A DNA stretch of 64,000 nt from an uncultured Prevotellaceae bacterium (GTDB taxonomy: Bacteria > Bacteroidota > Bacteroidia > Bacteroidales > Muribaculaceae), in NCBI GenBank assembly GCA_905207705.1, contig CAJLMA010000008.1:1-64000 (forward strand), read 5' to 3'. The notes under the pieces were generated by a model. That model did no database searches. It was given only the letters and a program-made list of their open reading frames with translations, and had not been told where the DNA came from. Each line of letters starts with the position of its first letter. The stretch's first letter is position 1. Below are positions 18,442-27,308 of the stretch, in pieces. Position numbers and translations under genes: made by a program.

Positions 18442-18470
18442 TTGACAATGATGTAAAATTCTTATTTTTG
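18442..18470 (+). promoter_or_regulatory. Promoter of the RND efflux operon
   Basis: TATTTTTG (18463-18470) fits the -7 consensus; TTG at 18442-18444 lies 18 bases upstream. The leader to the first gene would be about 205 bases, unusually long. Confidence 0.6.
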
Positions 18471-18684
18471 CAAAGTGATTCAGTCTTGTTTGTTGAAAAA
18501 AATGCGGAGATTCGTGCGAAAATAGAGCAAAATGCTTGTCACGGATATTGCATTTCAGTGTTTAGAAGCTTGATTTGTTAAAAATAATTGGCAGAAGATA
18601 CGTATAACGGCACATTTCGGTTGTGATGGTTGGGATGCCGTGTCTGATGCTTATTTGTGGATAATAATTAAATAGGTTAAGTAC

Positions 18685-19878
18685 ATGAAACTTTTTAGGT
18701 CGAAGTACGATTTGCAGTTTAAGCGCAAACAGATTATTTACACCGCCATAGCAGTAGTGGCGGTAGTTGTGCTTTATGTCATTCTGACAAGGGAACCAGA
18801 ACCTCAACCTGAATATCCTGTTGTTGGCGTTATTCCTGCGCAAAAGCAAGATGTCGAGTTGTATGGTGAGTATGTAGGCAGTATAAGGGCGCAACAGTTT
18901 GTTGAAATTCGCGCAAGGGTTGAAGGTTTCCTCGAGCAAATGAAGTTTGAGGAAGGTACTTATGTGAAGAAGGGCCAAGTATTGTTTGTAATCAATCAAG
19001 ACCAGTACAAGGCAAAGGTAGACAAGGCGCGTGCGCAACTTAAGAAAGATGAAGCTACTGCCCGCAAGGCCGAGCGCGACTTGGAGCGTATAAGGCCGTT
19101 GTATGAGCAAAATGCAGCCAGCCAGCTTGACCTTGACAATGCCATTGCCGCTTATGAAACGGCAGTTGCCAGCGTCGGCATGAGCCAAGCCGATTTGGAT
19201 CAAGCCGAGCAGGAATTAAGCTATACAATCGTCACTTCGCCTATTTCGGGACACATCAGCGAACGCCATGTCGACCTTGGAACGTTGGTGGGAACCGGTG
19301 CACAGTCGTTGCTTGCCACTATAGTAAAGAGCGACACCGTGCTTGTCGATTTCAGTATGACTGCTTTGGATTACCTGCGCAGCAAGGAGCGCAACATCAT
19401 AATAGGCCAGCAGGACACAACTCGTTCATGGCAGCCGACAGTTACAATCACGCTTCCCGATAACAGCGTTTATCCTTATAAAGGCCTTGTGGACTTTGCC
19501 GAACCGCAGGTTAACCCTGAGACAGGTACATTCTCGGTTCGTGCGGAGATGACCAATCCCAACCATGTGCTGCTTCCCGGACAATTCACAAAGGTGAAAT
19601 TGCTGCTCGACGTGAGGGAAAATGCGACAGTAGTGCCGCAGAAAGCATTGATAATGGAAAAAGGCGGCTCGTATATATATGTAATGAGAAGAGACTCGAC
19701 TGTTGAACGCCGATTCATCGAGCTTGGTCCCGAATTTGGAAACGATGTAGTTGTAGAACGTGGCCTTGTGCCGGGCGAAATGATTGTAACCGAGGGATAT
19801 AACAAGCTCACGCCGGGCATAAAAGTGCAAATAGGCCGTCCTGAGGACTTCGAAACCGATGAGTCGGACAAAGAGTAA
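18685..19878 (+). CDS. RND efflux periplasmic adaptor (AcrA/MexA family)
   Basis: A 397-residue membrane-fusion protein. One N-terminal transmembrane segment (about 18-34, IYTAIAVVAVVVLYVIL) anchors it; there is no lipobox Cys, unlike AcrA. It is followed by the barrel-sandwich lipoyl halves (about 60-95 and 175-215), a helical hairpin rich in Lys, Ala and Gln (about 98-165), a beta-barrel and a membrane-proximal domain. It links the inner-membrane pump to the outer-membrane factor. It is first in a three-gene operon, 37 bases before the permease. Confidence 0.92.
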   Translation: MKLFRSKYDLQFKRKQIIYTAIAVVAVVVLYVILTREPEPQPEYPVVGVIPAQKQDVELYGEYVGSIRAQQFVEIRARVEGFLEQMKFEEGTYVKKGQVLFVINQDQYKAKVDKARAQLKKDEATARKAERDLERIRPLYEQNAASQLDLDNAIAAYETAVASVGMSQADLDQAEQELSYTIVTSPISGHISERHVDLGTLVGTGAQSLLATIVKSDTVLVDFSMTALDYLRSKERNIIIGQQDTTRSWQPTVTITLPDNSVYPYKGLVDFAEPQVNPETGTFSVRAEMTNPNHVLLPGQFTKVKLLLDVRENATVVPQKALIMEKGGSYIYVMRRDSTVERRFIELGPEFGNDVVVERGLVPGEMIVTEGYNKLTPGIKVQIGRPEDFETDESDKE

Positions 19879-19915
19879 AGAAAAAGTTGTCCAGAACTTC
19901 TAATTTACAGTTGAC

Positions 19916-22900
19916 ATGAAAATGAGTTTTTTCATTGACAGGCCGGTATTCTCGGCTGTCATATCCATATTGATAGTGATCATAGGTATCATTGGCCTCA
20001 CTATGTTGCCTATCGACCAGTATCCGCAGATTACGCCGCCTGTCGTGAAGATCAGCGCATCTTATCCAGGAGCGAGCGCGCTCACTGTGTCGCAAGCCGT
20101 GGCAACTCCGATAGAGCAGGAATTGAATGGTACGCCCGGAATGCTTTATATGGAGTCAAATAGTTCCAATTCGGGCTATTTCACTGCTACTGTCACATTT
20201 GACATCAGTACTGACGCCGACCTCGCTGCCGTGGAGATACAGAATCGCGTAAAGCTGGCCGAGTCGAGGTTGCCGGCCGAGGTGGTACAAAATGGTATAG
20301 AGATAGAAAAGCAAGCTGCAAGTCAGTTGATGACGATATGTTTGACATCAGACGACCCGAAGTTTGATGAAATCTACCTTAGTAATTTTGCTACACTAAA
20401 TGTGCTTGACCTGTTGCGTCGTATTCAAGGCGTAGGCCGCGTGTCAAACATAGGTAGCCGTTACTACGCAATGCAGATATGGGTGGATCCTGCGAGGTTG
20501 GCAAACTTCGGATTGACCGTGCAAGATGTCCAAAATGCTTTGAAGGACCAAAACCGCGAGTCGGCAGCCGGAGTGTTCGGCCAGCAGCCTGTCAGCGGAT
20601 TGGACATAACGATACCCATTACGGCTCAGGGGCGATTGTCGAGCGCCTCTCAATTTGAGGAAATAGTGTTGAGGGCCAACTCCGATGGCTCATTAATAAG
20701 ATTGCGTGATGTGGCTCGAGTCTCGCTCGAGGCACAGTCCTATAATACGGAGAGTGGTATAAATGGAGGTAATGCTGCTGTTCTCGGAATTTACATGTTG
20801 CCTGGAGCCAATGCAATGGATGTTGCCGAACGTGTAAAGAAAGAAATGGAAGAAATAAGCAAGAACTTCCCCGAGGGCATGCATTATGAGATTCCGTTCG
20901 ATATGACGAATTACATATCAGAATCAATACACGAGGTTTACAAGACGTTGTTTGAAGCCTTGTTCCTTGTGTGCGTGGTAGTGTTCCTGTCGTTACAGAG
21001 CTGGCGAGCCACAGTGATTCCTATGGTGGCCGTGCCTATTTCGTTGATAGGAACTTTCGGCTTCATGTTGATAATGGGCTTTTCACTGAACACATTGACA
21101 TTGCTCGGCCTTGTGCTTGCCATCGGTATTGTGGTCGATGATGCAATTGTCGTCGTCGAGAATGTGGAGCGAGTCATGGAAGAGGAACATTTGAGCCCTT
21201 ATGAAGCCACCAAGAAGGCCATGCACGGATTGACGAGCGCATTGATTGCCACATCGCTCGTACTTGCGGCAGTATTTGTGCCGGTAAGTTTCCTGTCGGG
21301 AATCACCGGCCAGCTTTATCGCCAGTTCAGTGTGACTATTGCCGTGTCGGTGCTTTTGTCGGCCGTTGTGGCATTGACGCTTACGCCGGTAATGTGCTCG
21401 CTGATATTGAGGCCTGTAGATAATCAAAAGCCTAAGAATAAGGTGTTCCGTGCCATAAATAGGTGGATTGACGCCGGTAACCATAAATATGTGCAAGGCA
21501 TCAAGGTCGTATTGAAGAATCCGCGTCGCATAATGTCGGCGTTCGGAATGGTCATCGTGTTGATATTCGTGATGTATAAATTGATACCGACCAGCTTCCT
21601 TCCAGCCGAAGATCAAGGATATTTTACCGTCGAGCTCGAATTGCCCGAAGGTTCCACTTTGGAACGTACACGCATAGTGACTGAGCGTGCCGTAGACTTC
21701 TTGATGAAGAATGATGCAGTGGAATATGTCCAAAGCGTGGCCGGGTCAAGTCCTCGTGTAGGGACGAGCCAGGCCCGAAGCCAGCTTACGGTCATCTTGA
21801 AGGACTGGACCGAGCGCGACAACACGACGATAGATGATATCATGGACGAGGTGAGGAAAGAGATAGAGAAGTATCCTGAGTGTAAAGTATATTTGTCAAC
21901 GCCGCCTGTCATACCAGGACTTGGAACCTCGGGCGGATTTGAAATGCAGCTCGAGGCACGCGGAGAAGCGACTTACGACAATCTCGTGCAAGCTGTCGAC
22001 ACATTGATGTATTATGCGTCGCAAAGTAAGGTATTGACAGGACTTTCGTCATCGTTGCAAGGTGAGATTCCTCAATTGTACTTCGACGTGGACCGTGATC
22101 AGGTAAAAGCGGCGGGAGTCGCCATGTCGGATGTTTTTGCCACGATGAAAGCCTATACGGGGTCGGTGTATGTGAACGACTTCAACATGTTCAACCGCAT
22201 CTATCGTGTATATTTGCAGGCCGAGGCTCCTTATCGCGAACACCGCGACAACATGAACCTGTTCTTCGTGAGGGGCAAGAGCGGAGACATGATTCCGTTG
22301 ACGGCACTTGGAACTACCGAATACACCACAGGTCCCGGAAGCATCAAGCGTTTCAACATGTTTACTACGGCAGTAATCCGTGGCGAGGCCGCGCACGGTT
22401 ATAGTTCGGGTCAGGCGATGGACGAAATCGAGCGGATAGCTGATGAACACATGCCCGACAACATAGGCGTGGAATGGAGCGGCTTGTCGTTCCAAGAGAA
22501 ACAGGCCGGCGGTCAGACAGGTCTGATACTCGCGCTTGTGTTCTTGTTCGTGTTCTTGTTCCTTGCTGCTTTGTATGAGAGCTGGAGCATCCCTATCGCC
22601 GTGTTGTTGTCACTGCCTATCGCCGCATTCGGTGCATACGTCGGAATTACCATGCTTGGATTGGAAAATGACACATATTTCCAAATCGGACTTGTAATGC
22701 TTATGGGTATGGCTGCCAAGAATGCCATTCTTATTGTGGAGTTTGCAAAAGATGAGGTCGAGGGCGGCAAAAGTGTGGAGGAAGCCGCGTTGCATGCCTC
22801 ACATCTGCGTTTTAGGCCTATCTTGATGACATCGTTGGCGTTCATTCTCGGAATGTTGCCTATGGTGATAGCTACCGGTCCCGGTTCGGCAAGCCGGCAG

Positions 22901-23062
22901 GCGATAGGCTCGGGTGTGTTTTTCGGAATGATATTTGCCGTGACGATAGGCATCCTGCTTGTTCCGTTCTTCTTCGTGCTTATTTATAAAGCCAAGGGGA
23001 AAGTGAAAGATACAAGTAAAATGATTCACATTGGTAAAAAAAATAGTAACGATGAGAATTAA
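19916..23062 (+). CDS. RND efflux permease (AcrB/MexB family)
   Basis: A 1048-residue HAE1-type proton-driven pump of normal length, with twelve transmembrane segments in two halves and two large periplasmic loops. The proton-relay residues are present: Asp408 and Asp409 in VVDDAIVVVENVERVM (TM4) and Lys935 in GMAAKNAILIVEF (TM10). It exports hydrophobic compounds such as drugs or bile acids; the substrate cannot be told from sequence. Its last codons overlap the start of the outer-membrane factor gene by 11 bases. Confidence 0.95.
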   Translation: MKMSFFIDRPVFSAVISILIVIIGIIGLTMLPIDQYPQITPPVVKISASYPGASALTVSQAVATPIEQELNGTPGMLYMESNSSNSGYFTATVTFDISTDADLAAVEIQNRVKLAESRLPAEVVQNGIEIEKQAASQLMTICLTSDDPKFDEIYLSNFATLNVLDLLRRIQGVGRVSNIGSRYYAMQIWVDPARLANFGLTVQDVQNALKDQNRESAAGVFGQQPVSGLDITIPITAQGRLSSASQFEEIVLRANSDGSLIRLRDVARVSLEAQSYNTESGINGGNAAVLGIYMLPGANAMDVAERVKKEMEEISKNFPEGMHYEIPFDMTNYISESIHEVYKTLFEALFLVCVVVFLSLQSWRATVIPMVAVPISLIGTFGFMLIMGFSLNTLTLLGLVLAIGIVVDDAIVVVENVERVMEEEHLSPYEATKKAMHGLTSALIATSLVLAAVFVPVSFLSGITGQLYRQFSVTIAVSVLLSAVVALTLTPVMCSLILRPVDNQKPKNKVFRAINRWIDAGNHKYVQGIKVVLKNPRRIMSAFGMVIVLIFVMYKLIPTSFLPAEDQGYFTVELELPEGSTLERTRIVTERAVDFLMKNDAVEYVQSVAGSSPRVGTSQARSQLTVILKDWTERDNTTIDDIMDEVRKEIEKYPECKVYLSTPPVIPGLGTSGGFEMQLEARGEATYDNLVQAVDTLMYYASQSKVLTGLSSSLQGEIPQLYFDVDRDQVKAAGVAMSDVFATMKAYTGSVYVNDFNMFNRIYRVYLQAEAPYREHRDNMNLFFVRGKSGDMIPLTALGTTEYTTGPGSIKRFNMFTTAVIRGEAAHGYSSGQAMDEIERIADEHMPDNIGVEWSGLSFQEKQAGGQTGLILALVFLFVFLFLAALYESWSIPIAVLLSLPIAAFGAYVGITMLGLENDTYFQIGLVMLMGMAAKNAILIVEFAKDEVEGGKSVEEAALHASHLRFRPILMTSLAFILGMLPMVIATGPGSASRQAIGSGVFFGMIFAVTIGILLVPFFFVLIYKAKGKVKDTSKMIHIGKKNSNDEN

Positions 23063-24434
23063 CAAGATATTTTTGGCTGTTGCCGTACTGTTGGCTTTGA
23101 CTTTTGCCGGTTGCCAGCTCGGCAAGCAATATACCCGTCCCGACTTGGAGTTGCCGGCACGTCTCGACAGCACGACAGTCGACACGCTGTCGATTGCCGA
23201 CTTGCCTTGGAATCAAATATATGCCGATACCTTGTTGCAAGGGTTGATACAAAAGACACTTGAGAACAACAAGGACATGCTTATCGCTGCTTCGCGTGTT
23301 AAGGAACTTGCTGCGATGAAGCGAATAGATTATGCCAACATGTTCCCTTCACTAGGCTTGCGTCTTTATGGAGAGAAGGAAACCGATAATTATGGCGGAG
23401 GAAATTCAGATCCCGATGATCAGTTTGACATAAAAGCGGTCATATCGTGGGAACTCGACCTTTGGGGAAATCTGCGCTGGGCCAAGGACAAAAGCATAGC
23501 CGAATTTGTAGCATCAATCGAAAACCAGCGAGCATTGAAGATGAGCCTTGTCGCTCAAATGGCCGAGTCTTATTTTGAACTTGTGGCTTTGGACAACGAG
23601 TTGAAGATTGTGCGACAAACTGTCGAAGCTCGTCGTGAAGGATTGCACTTGGCCAAGATTCGTTATGAGGGCGGTGTGACTTCGGAGATGACATACAGGC
23701 AAGCTCAGGTGGAATTATCTCGTACTGAGACAATGGTGCCTGACCTCGAGCGAGAGATTATATTGAAAGAGAACGAGATTGCTTTCCTTGCAGGCGAATA
23801 CCCTCATGAAATATCGAGAGTGGAATTGCCCGAGGATGTCATGTTACCGGTGCATTTGCCTGTGGGATTGCCTTCCACGCTGCTTGAACGCCGTCCCGAT
23901 GTGCGCCAAGCTGAGCAAGAATTGATTGCCGCCAATGCCGACATGGGGATTGCCTATACCGATATGTTCCCGAAAGTGGCATTGACTGCATATCTTGGTG
24001 CCGAAAGCGATGCTTTGAGCGAGATATTGCGTTCGCCATATCACTTGATAAGCGCGTCATTGCTGCAACCGATTTTTGCTATGGGCAAGAACCATGCGAA
24101 ATACAAAGCCAAGCAAGCAGCTTACGAACAGGCCGTGTATGCCTATGAAAAGACTGTGCTGAACGCTTTCAGAGATGCCTATAATGCAATTGCAGAGTTC
24201 AACAAGGCCAAGGAGATATATGAAACTCGTTACAGGCTCGAACGTTCGTCGCGTAGTTCTCTTGACCTTGCTCAGTTGCAGTATATGAACGGTGTGATAG
24301 GTTATCTTGATTTGCTCGATGCACAGCGTGCCTACCTTGAGGCTCAAATTAGCTTGAGCAATGCTGTTCGCGACAAGCAGATTTCGGTTGTCAACCTGTA
24401 CAAGGCTCTTGGAGGAGGCTGGAAAGACGTGTAA
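23052..24434 (+). CDS. RND outer membrane efflux lipoprotein (TolC/OprM family)
   Basis: A 460-residue outer-membrane factor. The start is set at the ATG at 23052 (MRINKIFLAV), not the in-frame codon at 23031, because it gives a clean lipoprotein signal with lipobox LTFAGC. Two TolC-type repeats follow (about 60-240 and 265-450), including the LLERRPDVRQAEQEL signature of this family. It completes the tripartite pump with the two preceding genes and overlaps the permease stop by 11 bases. Confidence 0.94.
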   Translation: MRINKIFLAVAVLLALTFAGCQLGKQYTRPDLELPARLDSTTVDTLSIADLPWNQIYADTLLQGLIQKTLENNKDMLIAASRVKELAAMKRIDYANMFPSLGLRLYGEKETDNYGGGNSDPDDQFDIKAVISWELDLWGNLRWAKDKSIAEFVASIENQRALKMSLVAQMAESYFELVALDNELKIVRQTVEARREGLHLAKIRYEGGVTSEMTYRQAQVELSRTETMVPDLEREIILKENEIAFLAGEYPHEISRVELPEDVMLPVHLPVGLPSTLLERRPDVRQAEQELIAANADMGIAYTDMFPKVALTAYLGAESDALSEILRSPYHLISASLLQPIFAMGKNHAKYKAKQAAYEQAVYAYEKTVLNAFRDAYNAIAEFNKAKEIYETRYRLERSSRSSLDLAQLQYMNGVIGYLDLLDAQRAYLEAQISLSNAVRDKQISVVNLYKALGGGWKDV

Positions 24435-24466
24435 GTCTTGAATAGGATATAAATAAAATAGGATTT

Positions 24467-24523
24467 AAAGGGCTGGGTCTTGTCAAGAATTGAAGTGATT
24501 TTTCTTGCAAGTGCAGCCTTTTT
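24467..24523 (+). terminator. Terminator of the RND operon
   Basis: An outer stem AAAGG(G)CTG/CAGCCTTT with inner CTTG/CAAG pairing is followed by TTTTT. It lies about 35 bases after the operon. Confidence 0.65.
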
Positions 24524-24612
24524 GGTACCGAGACAGATTTGATTTTAATGTCTCATTTAATTTTTAGATTTATATAATTACTTAATACGAATCTTAAACA
24601 GAACGAACATTT

Positions 24613-26313
24613 ATGAAACAGCAATTCTTATTTTGCTTGCTGGCTGCTTTGTTGCCGGTGCATCATCTGACTGCTGATAATCTGCCTTGGGCTGTGACTG
24701 CCACCGCCTTCAAACTGGTAGGTGGTAATGAAGTGAACAATGTGAAAGTGAACTGGGCCGCACGGAATGATGCTGATTCATACCGTGTTTATCGCAACGG
24801 GACACTGTTGAAAGAAGTGCGTACAGTGACACTTGACGACTACGACCTGCCTGTTGATGAAAGTTTCACTTATTATGTGGAAGCTGTGAAAGGCGGGACT
24901 GTCGTCGCCACTTCAGAGGCGCATCATGTCGAGACCTACACTCCGACAGGCACTACGCGCGTATATGACAACCTGAACGGACAATATCTCACGCCTGCAT
25001 CGTCCGAGGAACCGCAAGGAATGAAGATAGGCAATGAATATTACATATATCGAATGGAATGTGCATGGAAGCAGGAGAACGGCCGCGACGTGCGTCATTG
25101 GACTATGACAGAGAGCTTCTCTGCAACAGGATTGGAAGGTAGTTGGAGCCGACCGCGCGTGGTGGCGTCTTATTCCGATGTCAACTTTGAGGGAAATGGT
25201 TTCCGCTATAATCCAAATACTGGCAAAGTAGTCTTTTCATCGCACTATGAGGATGCCGAAGGCTATTCGGCCGCCAAAATATTCCTTGCGCAAATCACGC
25301 CGAAGGGTGGCATAGAAGTCGGAACACAAGAGCGTCCGTTAGGGCATGACTCGCGCGACCAGTCGCTTTTCATCGATGATGACAACACAGCATATCTGCT
25401 TTCGGCCACACGCATGAATAACGATATCAACATTTACCGCTTGGACAAGACTTGGACCAAGCCTGTCGAGCTTGTCAACACCATTTACAAAGGTCTTCAC
25501 CGCGAGACGCCGGCCATCTTGAAACGTGACGGTGAATATTATTGCTTCTCATCGAAGGCTTCGGGTTGGTATCCGAGCCAGACGGTTTGCATCTCGGCAT
25601 CATCGCTTGGCGGAGATTGGTCGGAAGTGCAGGAAGTGGGAAACAACTCTACTTTTGATGCTCAGTTTAACGGCATTGATCCCAAAGGGGACATTTGTAC
25701 CGTGAGGAGTTATCATTGGGGCGCGCAACGTAAGCATAAGACTCCGGCAGGCAGCTTCCCGCGCATATCTATCGCCACGTTCAACAAAGGATATGTCTCG
25801 ATGGACTATTACCGTTACATCGAGTTTGACGAGGCCGGGCGTGCCATTCCTGTGCAGAATGGGAAGAACCTATCGTTGGGCAAGCCGGTATCTTCGGCTG
25901 TGAATGGTGGTGAAGGAATAAGCCCCGATTGCTTGACCGACGGTGCTGCAATGACATCATCCCCATGTTTCATATACGGTTCAAGCACGCCGGCAGGGAC
26001 ACCTTATACGTTGACTGTCGATTTGCAGGAGGCCATGCCGCTCAGTGAGATCAACCTCGCTACACGTTTGGTCAATGGCTCGGAAACTGCCTATAAGTTC
26101 ACGATAGAGGGTAGTGCGGACGGCAAGCAATACACGATGCTTTTCGACGGGAAGGACAATTGGACAGTAGGATTCCAGATAGTGGATGTGACCGATGGTT
26201 CCCCTTACCGTTACCTGCGCTTGCATGTGTATGACTTGATTAATGTGCATAACAACAATTCGGCCCGATGGGCGAACGGTATTTACGAGTTTACAGTCTT
26301 TGGAGGGAAATAA
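24613..26313 (+). CDS. Secreted GH43-like five-bladed propeller protein with FN3 and F5/8C domains
   Basis: A 566-residue protein with a signal peptide (MKQQFLFCLLAALLPVHHLTA). A fibronectin type III-like domain spans about 25-110. The middle (about 130-415) has five-bladed propeller repeats similar to GH43 subfamily 34-type enzymes; Glu298 in HRETP sits where the general acid of that group lies. A discoidin/F5/8C-like carbohydrate-binding domain closes the protein (about 425-565, ending in YEFTVFGG). It probably acts on plant or host side-chain sugars outside the cytoplasm. The other two catalytic acids could not be placed with confidence, so activity is unproven. It is monocistronic. Confidence 0.65.
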   Translation: MKQQFLFCLLAALLPVHHLTADNLPWAVTATAFKLVGGNEVNNVKVNWAARNDADSYRVYRNGTLLKEVRTVTLDDYDLPVDESFTYYVEAVKGGTVVATSEAHHVETYTPTGTTRVYDNLNGQYLTPASSEEPQGMKIGNEYYIYRMECAWKQENGRDVRHWTMTESFSATGLEGSWSRPRVVASYSDVNFEGNGFRYNPNTGKVVFSSHYEDAEGYSAAKIFLAQITPKGGIEVGTQERPLGHDSRDQSLFIDDDNTAYLLSATRMNNDINIYRLDKTWTKPVELVNTIYKGLHRETPAILKRDGEYYCFSSKASGWYPSQTVCISASSLGGDWSEVQEVGNNSTFDAQFNGIDPKGDICTVRSYHWGAQRKHKTPAGSFPRISIATFNKGYVSMDYYRYIEFDEAGRAIPVQNGKNLSLGKPVSSAVNGGEGISPDCLTDGAAMTSSPCFIYGSSTPAGTPYTLTVDLQEAMPLSEINLATRLVNGSETAYKFTIEGSADGKQYTMLFDGKDNWTVGFQIVDVTDGSPYRYLRLHVYDLINVHNNNSARWANGIYEFTVFGGK

Positions 26314-26317
26314 AGCG

Positions 26318-26357
26318 GTAGCCGGACGGAAAAAACAAAATTAATCCGTCCGGCTAC
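26318..26357 (+). terminator. Inverted repeat, probable terminator
   Basis: A perfect 13-base-pair stem GTAGCCGGACGGA/TCCGTCCGGCTAC with an A-rich 14-base loop lies just after the GH43-like gene. The downstream tract is AT-rich (ATTATATATGG) rather than a clean T-run. Confidence 0.6.
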
Positions 26358-26383
26358 ATTATATATGGAATAATTTGGTATTT

Positions 26384-26418
26384 TTTGTGGGATATTGAAA
26401 ATAATTAAATTATATTTG
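26384..26418 (+). promoter_or_regulatory. Promoter of the radical SAM unit
   Basis: TATATTTG at 26411-26418 is an exact -7 match; TTTG at 26384-26387 is 23 bases upstream, slightly far. The leader to the first gene would be about 140 bases. Confidence 0.55.
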
Positions 26419-26562
26419 CAAAAAGGTGAAGTATAAGCAGATTTGAGAGCAGGTAGAACAAGTAGACGAGATTATTGCTGTTTCATTTAATCATGATGTG
26501 GTTTAAATCTTTGCAAATCGTTGTTTTAATTACTGCCGCATGTTTTATTAAATGTTTTTGTT

Positions 26563-27099
26563 ATGAGATGCAAAATTTCGCGACCATTGTCGGTGGATGG
26601 CGATAACAAGCAGCGAGAGAGTCTCAAGGAAGTTGTGGCTTCCGATGATAAATTGTTCTTGCTGTGCGTCGGCAAAGGTAACCAAGAAGCTGACGAAGTG
26701 GCAAGCAGGGCCATGAGCTTGTCAATGCTCGACTATGTCAACACATGTCATAATACAGATGTGCCATTCAATCCTGAAATTTTTGATAATGCGCTTAGTG
26801 CAGCCTGCGAGGTGGTAGATTCTGTCATCCCCGGGGTTGACTTGTCAACGTTGCCCGACATGGCTTTTGTGTTATTGCATTCTTCAGGGTGCTTTGTGGC
26901 TTATTCAGGTGAAATGCGCGTTTGTCTCGTGCGTCCGTCGTCTGACAGCGTTGTTTACGATTCCAAGGCTGAAACGCCTGTTATCGGCAAATCTCAAATA
27001 GTGAAGATGGACCTGAGAGACATAATGCCAGATGACTTCTTGTATGTTGGGAAGTCAAACGAAAGTGAAATTTATAAGATGAAATTGATTGCAGTTTAA
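26563..27099 (+). CDS. Catalytically dead PP2C-like protein
   Basis: A 178-residue cytoplasmic protein whose order of motifs follows bacterial PP2C phosphatases. LFLLCVGKGNQEADEVASR (31-49) lies where PP2C has LFVVADGMGGH..GEVAS; YSGEMRVCLVR (114-124) lies where PP2C has VGDSRAYLLR; LRDIMPDDFLYVGK (151-164) lies where PP2C has the GDRLLLCTDG strand. All metal-binding Asp residues of the DG and GDS motifs are replaced, so it should not be an active phosphatase, and it is shorter than the family norm of about 240. It is followed after 17 bases by the small peptide gene and then the radical SAM gene. A substrate-recognition or regulatory role is inference. Confidence 0.55.
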   Translation: MRCKISRPLSVDGDNKQRESLKEVVASDDKLFLLCVGKGNQEADEVASRAMSLSMLDYVNTCHNTDVPFNPEIFDNALSAACEVVDSVIPGVDLSTLPDMAFVLLHSSGCFVAYSGEMRVCLVRPSSDSVVYDSKAETPVIGKSQIVKMDLRDIMPDDFLYVGKSNESEIYKMKLIAV

Positions 27100-27116
27100 T
27101 AAATACCAACTGGCAA

Positions 27117-27308
27117 ATGAGCGATTTTAAGGAATATGATGAAAGACGACGGAATTTCAAGTTGGACGATGACATTGAAATTCACGGATGCGTGTACGGG
27201 CCTCCGCCTTGGCTTGAGGAAAAAGAGGAAGATGACCGAGCAAAAAAGGAAGAAAGTGAGATGACAAAAATATGCAGGCTGTCCATAAAGAAGAAGCGGA
27301 AAGACTGA
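27117..27308 (+). CDS. 63-residue YGPPP-motif peptide, possible radical SAM substrate
   Basis: A short, highly charged, Asp/Glu/Lys/Arg-rich protein without signal peptide. It carries a single hydrophobic motif GCVYGPPPW (24-32) flanked by acidic stretches, a second Cys53, and a basic tail (KKKRKD). It lies 17 bases after the PP2C-like gene and overlaps the start of the radical SAM gene by 37 bases. Small size, a compact aromatic/Cys/Pro core and tight coupling to a radical SAM/SPASM enzyme suggest a modified-peptide precursor. No classical GG leader site is seen. It could instead be a small partner protein of the enzyme. Confidence 0.55.
   Translation: MSDFKEYDERRRNFKLDDDIEIHGCVYGPPPWLEEKEEDDRAKKEESEMTKICRLSIKKKRKD

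Larger units (their letters stand above)
18273..18684 (+). other. Intergenic region: rpmH terminator and long leader of the efflux operon
   Basis: No coding sequence is supported here. It holds a hairpin after rpmH (18336-18372), a promoter at 18442-18470, and about 200 bases of leader before the efflux operon. The leader contains an inverted repeat AAATGC/GCATTT (about 18530-18555) and another ACGGCA/TGCCGT (18607-18641), which could be regulator sites or RNA structure; neither can be assigned. Confidence 0.5.
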
